From the NCBI RefSeq assembly GCF_038502225.1, contig NC_091326.1:477383-541382 (forward strand): a stretch of DNA of 64,000 bases, written 5' to 3'. The stretch's first letter is position 1. Each line of letters opens with the position of its first letter. Source of the DNA: Cherax quadricarinatus. Taxonomy: Eukaryota; Arthropoda; Malacostraca; Decapoda; Parastacidae. The notes beneath the pieces were generated by a model that saw nothing but the letters and a program-made list of their open reading frames with translations, searched no databases and was not told the origin of the DNA. A program made the position numbers and the translations under genes. Positions 1 to 45,330 of this stretch are shown piece after piece.

Positions 1-131
1 AGTTAGGAAAAATGCTGTCTAGTGGTCATGGACATTATTTGCTCCCACTTACCAAGAACAATGGAAGGCTAGGGACTAGGGAGAATCACTAGTGACTCAA
101 TAAGCAGACTAAGTAGATGAACCGACAAATT

Positions 132-474
132 GATAAATTAGACACATGTACAACACTTGGGTATCTTTAATGAGGAAACATTTTGCCACACAGTGACTTC
201 ATCAGTCCATCCAAAGGAGAAATGTGTAAACACCTACGACTGCTGCACCTCATCATCTGCCTACAGTATATAAGCCACTTCTTCGCACATATGCTGTATT
301 CTTTTCAAGACTGATGGACCGATTACATCGATTCAAGGCTGAGGGACTGATTACCTCAAACTACTCCTGTTCTTCACAATTCTCCTTTGTATGGCCTGAT
401 GAAGCCACTGTATGGTGAAACGTTTCCTCATTAAAGATACCCAAGTGTTGCACATGTTTTCTAATTTATCAAGC
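132..474. mobile_element. Penelope-like terminal repeat unit with inverted ends
   Basis: The two ends are inverted copies of about 64 bp: 132-194 and 410-474 share the segment ACACTTGGGTATCTTTAATG and its reverse complement, plus GATAAATTAG at the outer edges. The inner right part reads CCTGATGAAGCC...GGTGAAACG, the kind of end seen in Penelope-like retroelements (PLEs) of many animals. No coding sequence remains between the arms. Assignment to PLEs rests on structural likeness to the copies near 5.6 and 23.2 kb, which retain an endonuclease remnant. Confidence 0.55.
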
Positions 475-1977
475 AGACCTAGAAAATATACAGAGGTTAC
501 TATAACAATTTTGCAAGTTACTTAATTTTTTTAGATATCAGATTATGGATGAACTTTTTCAATCACAGTTACATAAAATCTCGCTATGTGATGTTGCTTT
601 ATAAAATGATTCACTGTATTATTACTACTATAGAATGTTTAGAAATTTCCTTTTGCCCCCTTTGTTATGACACACTGACCTACTACATACTTTGTGAATT
701 CTAAATCCAGTATATTCATTTACTAATTATCTACATTATCTTGGCCCTTTGATGCTTTCTGAGGCAAACCCTGCCTACTCATGTGGCCTATACTGCAACA
801 CAGCTCAAGATTCTTAACACCTGCCTCTCTTACATAAAAGTCAAATAAACAAGCTAAATGTTTCAGCATATGTTTGAATTACTACATGGCAATGATTAAT
901 ATCAGGTTGAGAATTGCAGAGGCAGCAAGATTAACCTCTTGATCATATATTTAAATTGGATACAGAACAAATGGACTATAGAATGTCCCTAGGAGTAAGC
1001 AATCACATCATTCTGATGTTTTACTTCTTACTGAAAGTGAAAAACTGAGTCATAGGAGATAAGACAAAGGATTCAAGGCAACAGAATTCAAAGAGGCAAC
1101 TAAGAAGGAATGAGATGATTCCTGTTAGAAATCCAGTGGAACACCAAGCTTAGTGAGAAACCCACACAAGAAATGATGGGTTTCTCCATTATAAATGAAG
1201 GAAAGCATCAGACAAATTTGTACTCACCTGAAGAAAAGCAGATGAAAGGCACTATGGGCCTTTTGTTTAATTGGTAATACAGAGATGTCCAATTTACAAA
1301 TAAAAACGTCTGGGAAATATAAAGTGCCACCCACACCAGTTAGAAAAATGTCAGTAAACCATCAAGTGATAAAGATCAGAAAAGTGGTGGACTACCTAGA
1401 CAATGATAAGGGTGTATGCAAGGAATGCATCAAATGATTAGACCTCGTCTTCAGAGCCAAGCCAGAGCCAGTGCCAGGGGAAGCAAGAGAACAAACCACA
1501 ACAAACTATTATACACAGAGTTAGGAAGTGCAGTTCCTAAAGGAACAAATTACATTAAAAGCAAAGTGACCTGACAAAATAGTGTCATGGATATTGGAGG
1601 GTGTCAATGCTCAGTCCAAGCCACCTGGCCCAGATGGAAAATGTAATAACAGTCTACAAGGGAGACCTGCAGAAGGCCCTAAATTCAAACCGGTTCTCCT
1701 AGCAAGTATACCATGCTAAGTTATGTAAGTATACTAAGAAAAAACTGGTGAAACATGTAGAACACTTAATTCCTCACAGAACAGTCAGCAATAGGACATC
1801 ACTATAAAGTACAAAACATTTATTATTTACAAGCATTAAAAATTTAAGTCTTAGAAACCACATGCCCAAATTAAAATTTAGCCACAATCCTTCTCAATGA
1901 TAAAAGAAATGTTGAGAAGCTTCTACCCATTTACTTATGTAAGCCTTATAAAAGTGAAAAATGTATGAGGCACTTAC
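475..1977. other. Rok intron 10 sequence, no gene seen
   Basis: Intronic AT-rich DNA downstream of exon 10. No further Rok exon (coiled-coil coding) was recognised. A faint plus-strand trace near 1560-1730, readable as a PGPDG-like reverse transcriptase segment, hints at a very old LINE remnant, too weak to call. Confidence 0.5.
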
Positions 1978-35737
<33,760 letters not shown>

Positions 35738-35831
35738 CACTGTCAAGAATAAACATAAATCAGGTCTCTGACAATGAAATAGAAAATTTCAAAATGTAAT
35801 TAATAATCTCTGGGAACGTGCAAATTTTTAA

Positions 35832-35978
35832 CCCTTAAACTGTCCAAATGTAGATGTACGTTCACGTGCGTAGCGCTCCGACCTTTATTTTCTCCATTTG
35901 AAAGCACTGGAAAAAACGTTATCTACGTTCAGAGCACTATGAACCTCAACATAGATCTACGTTTGGACTGTTTAAAGA
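35832..35978. mobile_element. piggyBac-type MITE (147 bp)
   Basis: TTAA-flanked (35828-35831, 35979-35982). Ends CCCTTAAACTGTCC and GGACTGTTTAAAG. GTAGATGTACG near the left and TAGATCTACG near the right end recall the larger relatives. It starts only about 95 bp upstream of the Rok start codon. Confidence 0.82.
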
Positions 35979-36171
35979 TTAACATACTCATTAGGCTCAA
36001 TAATAAATATACATAGTAAACACTTGAAATGATACACTAACATAGAGGACTGTCCAACCGTCTGTTAAATCTGAATGCTATAAAAGCAACAAACATAAAA
36101 AAAGCACTTAATTACTTCAGTGTGCACCTAATATACTACTGTACACACAATTTACTTATATGGTATTTTAA

Positions 36172-36388
36172 CCCTTAAACGGTCCAAACAAATCGACGTT
36201 CAAATTCGTAGTGCTCCAAAAGTAGATCTACGTTTTTTTAACATATTTTCAAAAATAACAAAAAAATAAAATGTAGATAAAAGTTTTTTTGCACATTTTT
36301 AAATGTAAAACAAGAAAGAAGATCTACATTTTTTTACATACTTTCAAATGTTGAAAAAACGTATATATACGTTTGGACCATTTAAGGG
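36172..36388. mobile_element. piggyBac-type MITE (217 bp)
   Basis: TTAA-flanked (36168-36171, 36389-36392) with inverted ends CCCTTAAACGGTCC / GGACCATTTAAGGG. GTAGATCTACG, AGATCTACA and CGTATATATACG occur inside. Confidence 0.9.
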
Positions 36389-36739
36389 TTAATAACAGTG
36401 AAAATAAAGGAATTAAAAATACAATTTACTAGTGGATTTTGCTCATTATTTTAAGTCTCTCTCATATCGAGAGTTTATTTATACAGTCTTCTCAAGTTAT
36501 ACTGCCTATTTTAATATATGTGACACTGCCTTGCATCACGACTAACAAAATCATAATAAGACAATTGCAGACAATCCTGCGATAAAGAATAGGTGGGGCT
36601 CAAACTCATGGCAGTTGAGTCCTAAAACTCACAGGCCAATGTACTGGTTAATGCACTGGCCAGTGACTTTTAGGACTTGCCTGCCATGGGTTTTAGCCCC
36701 AAAAAGAGAGGGAACTGTTGAGGGAGGCACAGTCCAGTA

Positions 36740-37080
36740 CAGGAGGGCCCCACTTACACAGCAGGCTTTGTTCTGGCTACCATTGTAAAGCAAAAATCAC
36801 TGTAAAGTGAAACATACCCATTTTTCACTTTCAAATGCATATAGAAGTCTGATAACATGTTTGCACTATCATATTTAGGTTTAGCTCTATTGAGCTAAAC
36901 CTAAAAATTGCATAGACAGTACACACTTTACTTATCTTAAAATATTTTTGTCCTTAGCTTAAAGCGAGTAGTGAATATATTTATTGCAGAAGTCTGAAAA
37001 ACTGAAGAATGAGTATAACTGAACACCACTGTATTAGTGAAATGCTGTGAAGCAAAGTGCTGTAAAGTGGGGCTCTTCTG
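36740..37080 (+). mobile_element. Tigger-like MITE, copy 2
   Basis: 341 bp, TA-flanked (36738-36739, 37081-37082). Ends CAGGAGGGCCCCACTTACAC and GTAAAGTGGGGCTCTTCTG. The interior TTTCACTTTCAAATGCATAT and GTTTAGCTCTATT match the copy at 13213-13516. Confidence 0.9.
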
Positions 37081-37389
37081 TACATTAATCCATGGAAACA
37101 CCTGTCAATCTCTAGCTTGAGATAATGGTTATACAACTTTAAAACTGTGTTCTAAAACTTACCTAAACTAGATCAGTACTATACAATTTGTTTACTGCAT
37201 TTCATTGCTTCTTTGACATCCTCTTGTTCAGTTATCACTTGTCAATATCATAACATATCTGTACTGATCATGTTTAATGCTTAATATCACCATGTCACTG
37301 TTGTATGTCTATAATGTTTATGCATAAAATAAAACTTTTGAAATTTTTATGTAAAGCATTTTGCACCAATATAAGTTAAATAAACAAAT

Positions 37390-38480
37390 ATTTGGGGGCA
37401 CGTCATAAGTGGTGTTCCATAGGGGTCAGTGCTGGGCCCCTTGTTGTTCACAATTTACATAAATGATATAGATAGAGGGAATAAATAGAGACCTAAGCAA
37501 ATTTGCTGATGACACCAAAATAAGTCGACCAATTCATTCTGCTGAGGACATTAGTGCACTCCAGGCTGATTTGAATAGACTGATGCAGTGGTCGGAGAAG
37601 TGGCAGATGCAGTTTAAAATAAACAAATGCAAAGTGCTAAATGTTGGACAGGACAATAACCATGCAACTTATAAACTGAATAGTGTAGATCTTAATACTA
37701 CTGACTGCAAAAAGGATTTAGGAGTTCTGGTTAGCAGTAATATGAAACTAAGACAACAGTGCATAAGTGTTTGCAATAAAGCTAACAGAATCCTTGGCTT
37801 CATATCAAGAAGTATAAATAATAGAAGTCCTCAGGTTGTTCTTCAACTCTATATATCCTTGGTTAGGCCTCATTTAGACTATGCTGCACAGTTCTGGTCA
37901 CCGTATTACAGAATGGATATAAATGCTCTGGAAAACGTACAGAGGAGGATGACAAAGTTATCCCATGTATCAGAAATCTTCCCTATGAGTAAAGACTGAA
38001 GGCCCTGAATCTGCACTCTCTAGAAAGGCGTAGAATTAGGGGGGATATAACTGAGGTGTATAAATGGAAAACAGGAATAAATAAAGGGGATTTAAATAGC
38101 GTGCTGAAAATATCCAGCCAAGACAGGACTCGCAGCAATGGCTTCAAGTTGGAAAAGTTCAGATTCAGGAAGGATATAGGAAAGCACTGGTTTGGTAATA
38201 GAGTTGTGGATGAGTAGAACAAACTCCCGAGTACCGTCATAGACGCTAAGACGTTGCGTAGTTTTAAAAATAGGTTGGATAAATACATGAGTGGGTGTGG
38301 GTGGGTGTGAGATGGACCTGACAAGCTTGGGCTATACCAGGTCTGGTGCCATGCTCCTTCCTTAAGTGGAAGTGACCTGACTAGGTGGTCATTGTTCTAG
38401 GCCGAGGGGGTGGCATGGACCTGCTTCGCACGAGTCAGTAGGCCTGTTGCAGTGTTCCTTCTTTCTTATGTTCTTATTTG
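37390..38480 (+). pseudogene. CR1-type LINE, RT C-terminal half
   Basis: Reads GVPxGSVLGPLLFTIYINDI (with a break), KFADDTKISR, DLNRLMQWSEKWQMQFKINK, KDLGVLVSSNMKL, FISRSINNRSPQVVLQLYIS, LVRPHLDYAAQFWSPY, then broken frames RLKALNLHSLERRRIRGDIT and GNRVVDE. The 3' end is CTGTTGCAGTGTTCC, TTCTTATGTTCTTAT. It is 5' truncated before the RT palm and carries several stops. Confidence 0.88.
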
Positions 38481-38489
38481 TATTTATCT

Positions 38490-39225
38490 ATGGGGATACC
38501 AGTACCCAACCATTCATTGAACTACCTAAAAATGAAATCTTCATTGTCATACAGCCATCAACTGCAAATTTTAAGACAAAAATTATTCTCATCACTAGAT
38601 ATTTATTCCGGTCATAATTTTTTCCAGTGTAAGCCAAATGCAATATAGTTATCTACCATTCAGATGGATTACTTCACAATTATTACTAGTAGTCCAATCT
38701 TTATATCTACCATATTTCTTAATACCAAACACAAGCTATGAATCTGAATTTCTGTATCTTTACTGATTTTTAATTAGTTCATCCTACAATCTAATTTTTT
38801 TTTTTATAAACTATGTAAACAATCTTTAAATATTACTTAAAGTTTATAAATCAAATACATATCTAAATGAGTTACTGCATAAATTAATATTTTTGGAATT
38901 ATAGGAATATCCTAGGTTAAGTCATCATACCATACTATTATTACATGTGTTGACTGTACCAGTATGCAATACAAGTGTAAATTATCATATATATATGACT
39001 TATAACACACATGCATGAGGCTAACCTAAATCAACAACCACAAGATGCACAAGAAACTTCATCAACTTTTGTAAGAACCCTCATATACAGATGACAGCTC
39101 TTCACACCAGTTACATTGTAGCAATGAGCCAGTGTCAAGTAGAAGTGACAGTACTAGTATTAACAAATATATGAGGAACAGTGTGTACAAAGGTGTGAGT
39201 AACTGAGATAACTTAATTATTACGT
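38490..39225. other. No gene or repeat recognised
   Basis: AT-rich intergenic sequence upstream of Rok. Confidence 0.45.
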
Positions 39226-39395
39226 ATATTATTATTATTATAATCAAGGGGGAAGCGCTAAACCCGGAGGATTATACAGCGCCTGGGGGGGGATGTGGAA
39301 GGCATTCAGGCTTAATTCGGGGAACTGGAGCACAGATCCAATTCCCTAAATCAAGAGCCCCTCACCAACATCAAGGAACCTTCCTTGAGGGGATT
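39226..39395 (-). mobile_element. SINE-D copy
   Basis: Tail ATTATTATTATAATCAAGG, then GAAGCGCTAAACCC, AGGATTATACAGCGCC and ATCAAGAGCCCCTCACC, ending at the CAAGGAACCTTCCTTG hairpin. Confidence 0.88.
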
Positions 39396-40060
39396 ATTAC
39401 GTATAATTCTTCAAGATGCTGAACACTCACACTCAGAACTCTGAACCAGTTTTAGTTTCACTCTCTACCAGGACACACACAGCCTGCTCCTGCATCATGC
39501 AGCATGATCAATTATAATCATCTTCCAGGATCAGCAAGTTGAAAACAATGATTAGTCATAATATAGTTGAAGGTGTGCCCCCTCCCCTCCCAAGCAGCTC
39601 ACACCTGTCAAATACCTCGCAACACCTCACACTAACTACAACTGCACTTCTAACTACCTTCCCAGAGCGCCTTGCACCCAACGTGGAAAACCCTCAGTTC
39701 AGACACAAATGTCAAAGTTTCCCTGCTCGATAAACGTGAAAATAAAACCCCAGCAAATCCCAGTGACCAACAAAAGTTGGAAAATGTTTGTGTTTGGGGC
39801 GAGTCCATCTCTCTTATGAACCCCCTGAAAACCCACTTATCTCCCCTGTTACCACTTACTTGTCACATTTCCTGTCACATCATATACGGCTCTAGGTGTG
39901 TACTTGGTTTCTAATCAACAAAGAGGCTTTAGAGGGGTGAAAAAAAATATACAAGAAGCCATCATTCGCCAGAGTTACACATAAATATGGCCGAGGAACC
40001 AACTAACTAAACCCACAATGCTCAGCGCTGCCTCGGGCACTACACCACCACCGCCAACTT
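39396..40060. other. Less AT-rich stretch upstream of Rok
   Basis: Contains C-rich blocks near 39575-39870 and 40020-40060. It could hold a 5' untranslated exon or promoter of Rok, but no TATA box, initiator or splice donor could be fixed. Open frames here have no recognisable domain. Confidence 0.25.
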
Positions 40061-40069
40061 TAAACTTAA

Positions 40070-40330
40070 TATACAAGTGAGTCAAGTAAGTATTAAGTGT
40101 ATTCAGGTATATACAAATACAGTTACATAGATTATCATACATAGTATATGTGTAGAGAACCTGGGATAACACAAAAAAGTCAGATAAGGTAACTTATTTC
40201 CACTGGGGTCCTAATAATAATAATCTTTATTTCTACAAGTACATGATACAACTTATACAGACCATAGCTGACATCAGTGACATACTATATAGAAAGCCCC
40301 TTGTTATGCAGAGCATTTCACAATAAAAAT
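40070..40330 (-). mobile_element. Two SINE 3' fragments
   Basis: 40070-40205 is the complement of the segment at 61893-62033 (GGACCCCA..GGAAATAAGT, CTGAATA side). 40206-40330 is the complement of a SINE-II 3' part (GAAATGCTCTGCATAACAAG, ATGTACTTGTAGAAATAAAG) with an AAT tail. Confidence 0.75.
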
Positions 40331-40332
40331 AA

Positions 40333-40634
40333 TAATAATAATATCTTTATTTCTACAAGTACATGATACAATGCATACAGACGTAGCTGACATCAACGAT
40401 ATACTATGTAAAAAGCATTTTGTTCTACAGAGTATTTCGGGCCAATTAGGTTTTGGCCCCAGGCTGCGACTCACACCAGTCGACTAACACCCAGGTACCT
40501 ACTTACTGCTACGTGAACAGGGACAGCAGGTGCCTTAAGGAAACACGTCCTAATGTTTCCACCCGTACCGAGGATCGAACCATGGACCTCAATGTGTGAT
40601 CTGAGTGCGCTACCAACCGAGCTACGGGACAAGT
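40333..40634 (-). mobile_element. tRNA-derived SINE-II, near complete
   Basis: On the minus strand: GTCCCGTAGCTCGGTTGGTA, B-box GGTTCGATCC, central block with GTCGACTGG, GCCCGAAATACTCTG and a final ATGTACTTGTAGAAATAAAG followed by ATTATTATT. The head folds like a tRNA but acceptor pairing is imperfect, so it is a SINE head, not a tRNA gene. Confidence 0.88.
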
Positions 40635-40915
40635 TGTGAGTGGCCTGGCTGGCCCATCCTCAGTGCATTCAACCATACAGGAAGGCATTATTACAACATT
40701 AGAAGAAGAACGTAAGAAAGAAATAACACTGCAATAATCAGGTTAATAATCTCTCAAAATATTAATTTGCGATAACTTTTATGGTGTTCCACTGAGGTCT
40801 TCTAAATTATCATAAAATATCCCTTTTGTAAAATCTCTGTTTAAAAAAAAGGATTATGTATGCACTTCAATGCCTGAGTGCACAGTTTAAATTAAAAAAA
40901 AAACTAGCCAAGTAA

Positions 40916-41127
<212 letters not shown>

Positions 41128-41132
41128 TGTCT

Positions 41133-42891
41133 TTTTTTTTTTTTCAACAAGTCGGCCGTCTCCCACCGAGGCAGGGTGACCCAAAAACGAAAGAAAATCC
41201 CCAAAAAGAAAATACTTTCATCATCATTCAACACTTTCACCACACTCGCACATTATCACTGCTTTTGCAGAGGTGCGCAGAATACAACAGTTTAGAAGCA
41301 TATACGTATAAAGATACACAACATATCCCTCCAAACTGCCAATATCCCAAACCCCTCCTTTAAAGTGCAGGCATTGTACTTCCCATTTCCAGGACTCAAG
41401 TCCGACTATATGAACATAACCGGTTTCCCTGAATCCCTTCACTAAATATTACCCTGCTCACACTCCAACAGATCGTCAGGTCCCAAGTATCATTCGCCTC
41501 CATTCACTCCTATCTAACACGCTCATGCACGCTTGCTGGAAGTCCAAGCCCCTAGCCCACAAAACCTCCTTTACCCCCTCTTTCCAACCCTTTCGAGGAC
41601 GACCCCTATCCCTCCTTCCTTCCCCTATAGATTTATATGCTTTCCATGTCATTCTACTTTGATCCATTCTCTCTAAATGACCAAACCACCTCAACAACCA
41701 TTCTTCTGCCCTCTGACTAATGCTTTTATTAACTCCACACCTTCTCCTAATTTCCACACTCCGAATTTTCTGCATAATATTTACACCACACATTGCCCTT
41801 AGACAGGACATCTCCACTGCCTCCAACCGTCTCCTCGCTGCTGCATTTACCACCCAAGCTTCACATCCATATAAGAGTGTTGGTACTACTATACTTTCAT
41901 ACATTCCCTTCTTTGCCTCCATAGATAACGTTTTTTGACTCCACATATACCTCAACGCACCACTCACCTTTTTTCCCTCATCAATTCTATGATTAACCTC
42001 ATCCTTCATAAATCCATCCGCCGACACGTCAACTCCCAAGTATCTGAAAACATTCACTTCTTCCATACTCCTCCTCCCCAATTTGATATCCAATTTTTCT
42101 TTATCTAAATCATTTGATACCCTCATCACCTTACTCTTTTCTATGTTCACTTTCAACTTTCTACCTTTACACACATTCTCAAACTCATCCACTAACCTTT
42201 GCAATTTTTCTTTAGAATCTCCCATAAGCACAGTATCATCAGCAAAAAGTAACTGTGTCAATTCCCATTTTGAATTTGATTCCCCATAATTTAATCCCAC
42301 CCCTCTCCCGAACACCCTAGCATTTACTTCTTTTACAACCCCATCTATAAATATATTAAACAACCATGGTGACATTACACATCCCTGTCTAAGACCTACT
42401 TTTACCGGGAAGTAGTCTCCCTCTCTTCTACACATCCTAACCTGAGCCTCACTATCCTCATAAAAGCTCTTTACAGCATTTAGTAACTTACCACCTATTC
42501 CATATACTTACAACATCTGCCACATTGCTCCTATATCCACTCTATCATATGCCTTTTCTAAATCCATAAATGCAATAAAAACTTCCCTACCTTTATCTAA
42601 ATACTGTTCACATATATGCTTCAATGTAAACACTTGATCTACACATCCCCTACCCACTCTGAAGCCTCCTTGCTCATCCGCAATCCTACATTCTGTCTTA
42701 CCTCTAATTCTTTCAATTATAACCCTACCGTATACTTTTCCTGGTATACTCAGTAAACTTATTCCTCTATAATTTTTACAATCTCTTTTGTCCCCTTTCC
42801 CTTTATATAAAGGGACTATACATGCTCTCCGCCAATCCCTAGGTACCTTCTCCTCTTTCATACATTTATTAAACAAAAGTACCAACCACTC

Positions 42892-42896
<5 letters not shown>
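41133..42896 (-). pseudogene. Best preserved LINE-A copy, one nonsense codon
   Basis: Non-LTR RT reading from 42896 to 41476: [57 protein letters not shown] then [93 protein letters not shown]. Apart from the TAA near 42510 no break is seen over about 470 codons. Complete 3' UTR and hairpin tail follow. It is 5' truncated at a TA microsatellite, so the endonuclease is missing. The C-terminal RWFGH...GRPRK motif is common in RTE-like LINEs. Confidence 0.92.

Positions 42897-42980
<84 letters not shown>
42896..42980. repeat. TA microsatellite
   Basis: About 42 TA units at the 5'-truncated end of LINE-A. Confidence 0.97.
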
Positions 42981-42983
<3 letters not shown>

Positions 42984-43061
42984 GACCGGGGTGTCGTTTA
43001 ACTGCATTCTAGTTGTATGGAATGGAGATAAACCTAGCAGAGAATATTAGTTCTTAATGGC

Positions 43062-44152
43062 ATATGATCCACCAGGTCGTATGGTCTACCTGATCGTATG
43101 GTCTACCTGATCGTATGGTTCGCCTGATCGTATGGTCTACCTGATCGTATGGTTCGCCTGATCGTATGGTCTACCTGATCGTATGGTTCGCCTGATCGTA
43201 TGGTCTACCTGATCGTATGGTTCGCCTGATCGTATGGTCTACCTGATCGTATGGTTCGCCTGATCGTATGGTCTACCTGATCGTATGGTTCGCCTGATCG
43301 TATGGTCTACCTGATCGTATGGTTCGCCTGATCGTATGATCTACCTGATCGTATGGTTCGCCTGATCGTATGGTCTACCTGATCGTATGGTTCGCCTGAT
43401 CGTATGGTTCGCCTGATCGTATGGTCTACCTGATCGTATGGTTCGCCTGATCGTATGATCTACCTGATCGTATGGTTCGCCTGATCGTATGGTCTACCTG
43501 ATCGTATGGTTCGCCTGATCGTATGGTCTACCTGATCGTATGGTCTACCTGATCGTATGGTTCGCCTGATCGTATGGTCTACCTGATCGTATGGTCTACC
43601 TGATCGTATGGTCTACCTGATCGTATGGTCTACCTGATCGTATGGTTCGCCTGATCGTATGATCTACCTGATCGTATGGTTCGCCTGATCGTATGATCTA
43701 CCTGATCATATGGTTCGCCTGATCGTATGGTTCGCCTGATCGTATGGTCTACCTGATCGTATGGTTCGCCTGATCGTATGGTTCGCCTGATCGTATGGTT
43801 CGCCTGATCGTATGGTCTACCTGATCGTATGGTTCGCCTGATCGTATGGTTCGCCTGATCGTATGATCTACCTGATCGTATGCCTGATCGTATGGTCTAC
43901 CTGATCGTATGGTTCGCCTGATCGTATGGTGTATCTGATCGTATGGTGTATCTGATCGTATGGTTCCCCTGATCGTATGGTCTACCTGAACGTATGATCT
44001 ACCTGATCGTATGGTCTGCCTGATCGTATGGTTCGCCTGATCGTATGGTCTACCTGATCCTATGATCTACCTGATCGTATGGTCTACCTGATCGTATGGT
44101 TCGCCTGATCGTATGGTGTATCTGATCGTATGGTTCACCTAATGTTATGGTC
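43062..44152. repeat. 17-bp tandem array, alternating as 34-bp dimers
   Basis: About 64 units of two related 17-mers, CCTGATCGTATGGTCTA and CCTGATCGTATGGTTCG, mostly alternating, with local runs of one type and rare variants (GATCTA, GTGTAT, CATATGG). No open frame of interest. A SINE-D follows shortly after its right end. Confidence 0.97.
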
Positions 44153-44207
44153 CACCTAGCTCTGGTCTCACCTGAAATGTCATGGTTCCGTACACGTAGC
44201 CAGGTAC

Positions 44208-44385
44208 TTCATTATTATTATTGTTATAATCAAGGGGAAGCGCTAAACCCGTAGGATTATACAGCGCCTGTGGGGGGGGGATGGAAGGTATTCAGGGTTA
44301 ATTCAGGGAAATGGAGCACAGATCCAGTTCCCTAGATCAAGAGCCCCTCACCAGCATCAAGGAACCTTCCTTAAGGGGGGTACTT
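44208..44385 (-). mobile_element. SINE-D copy
   Basis: ATTATTATTGTTATAATCAA tail, GGGAAGCGCTAAACCCGTAG, GATTATACAGCGCCTG, a nine-G run, and the AAGGAACCTTCCTTAAGG hairpin end. Confidence 0.9.
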
Positions 44386-44716
44386 CACCATTGAGACAAT
44401 TTGCGACGGTATGCCGGACCTAACTCTACTAATAGAAGTGCCAACAAAGATTTGCTGTTATTATTAGTTTTGTGAAGTTCTAAACTCTCGTGGACAATTC
44501 ATCTCAATCAGTGATTTAGTCTAGACTAGTATGCTAATCGCTGTCTTACTGGACTCATCTATGATGATAAAAATCCCAGAGAAAATGCCACAAATGCCAC
44601 CGAGAAGGTGAGACGTCGTGGCATTGTGACTGTAGTGGGGAACCATGGCATCTCCAGCTGGGTAGTGTCAGGCCCAGGCAGGCGGGCACACCCTGCATAC
44701 CAAGACACTCTGCTTC

Positions 44717-44876
44717 AGCAGTCCCTCAAGGGAGGTTCCTTGACGCTGGTGAGGGGCTCTTGATCCAGGGAATTGACTCTGTGCTCCAGTTGCCTGAATA
44801 CCTTTCATTGCCCCCCCCCACAGGTACTGTATAATCCCAACGGGTTTATTATTCCCCGTGATTATAATAATAATCT
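44717..44876 (+). mobile_element. SINE-D copy, sense orientation
   Basis: CTCAAGGGAGGTTCCTTGAC start, GGGGCTCTTGATCCAGGGAA, a C-run, GTATAATCCCAACGGGTTTA and an ATTATAATAATAAT tail. Confidence 0.88.
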
Positions 44877-45059
44877 GCTTTGGCAGTAGTCAAACCTCCC
44901 TCCTCCCTCCCTTCTCCTTCACATTTATAAAGGATATAAAGTACCAGCGGGGCCGGATCAGCATCTGCTAGGGACGGTACCAGCGAACCTACTACTAAGT
45001 ACCAGCAGCCTGGCTGGTCAGAAGCCGAGCCGAGTTTAACGAACGGGGATCGAGCCTGC

Positions 45060-45186
45060 ATATTAATACTACGATTACTAACTACTACTACTATTACTGC
45101 TATTTCTACTATTACTACTATTGTTACTACTACTGTTATTTCTACTACCATTACTCCTATTGCTACTACTATTACTACTACTACTT
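45060..45186. repeat. Imperfect TAC trinucleotide repeat
   Basis: ACTACTACTATTACTGCTAT-type repeats over about 125 bp. Confidence 0.85.
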
Positions 45187-45225
45187 CTAACAATAAGAAT
45201 AGTAGAAGGGCTACAGAAAAATACT

Positions 45226-45330
45226 AGTTTAGCAATAGAGTTACGGGTGAATGGAGCAAACTGCCAGGCAGCATCATTGAAACAAATACTTTGAGTACTT
45301 TTAAAGAACTGGACTTGTATATACAAAATG
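45226..45330 (+). mobile_element. CR1-type LINE C-terminal fragment
   Basis: Reads FSNRVTGEWSKLPGSIIETN then FKELDLYIQNG, the terminal piece of the LINE type seen at 37.4-38.5 kb. It is fused directly to the next LINE. Confidence 0.7.

Noticed and set aside
39975..40172. Candidate upstream first exon of Rok (65-residue frame)
   Set aside because: No family similarity, no convincing splice donor leading to 35.74 kb in frame, and part of it is a SINE fragment.
43062..44152. CRISPR-like regular repeat array
   Set aside because: Units are contiguous 17-mers without variable spacers, in a eukaryotic context.
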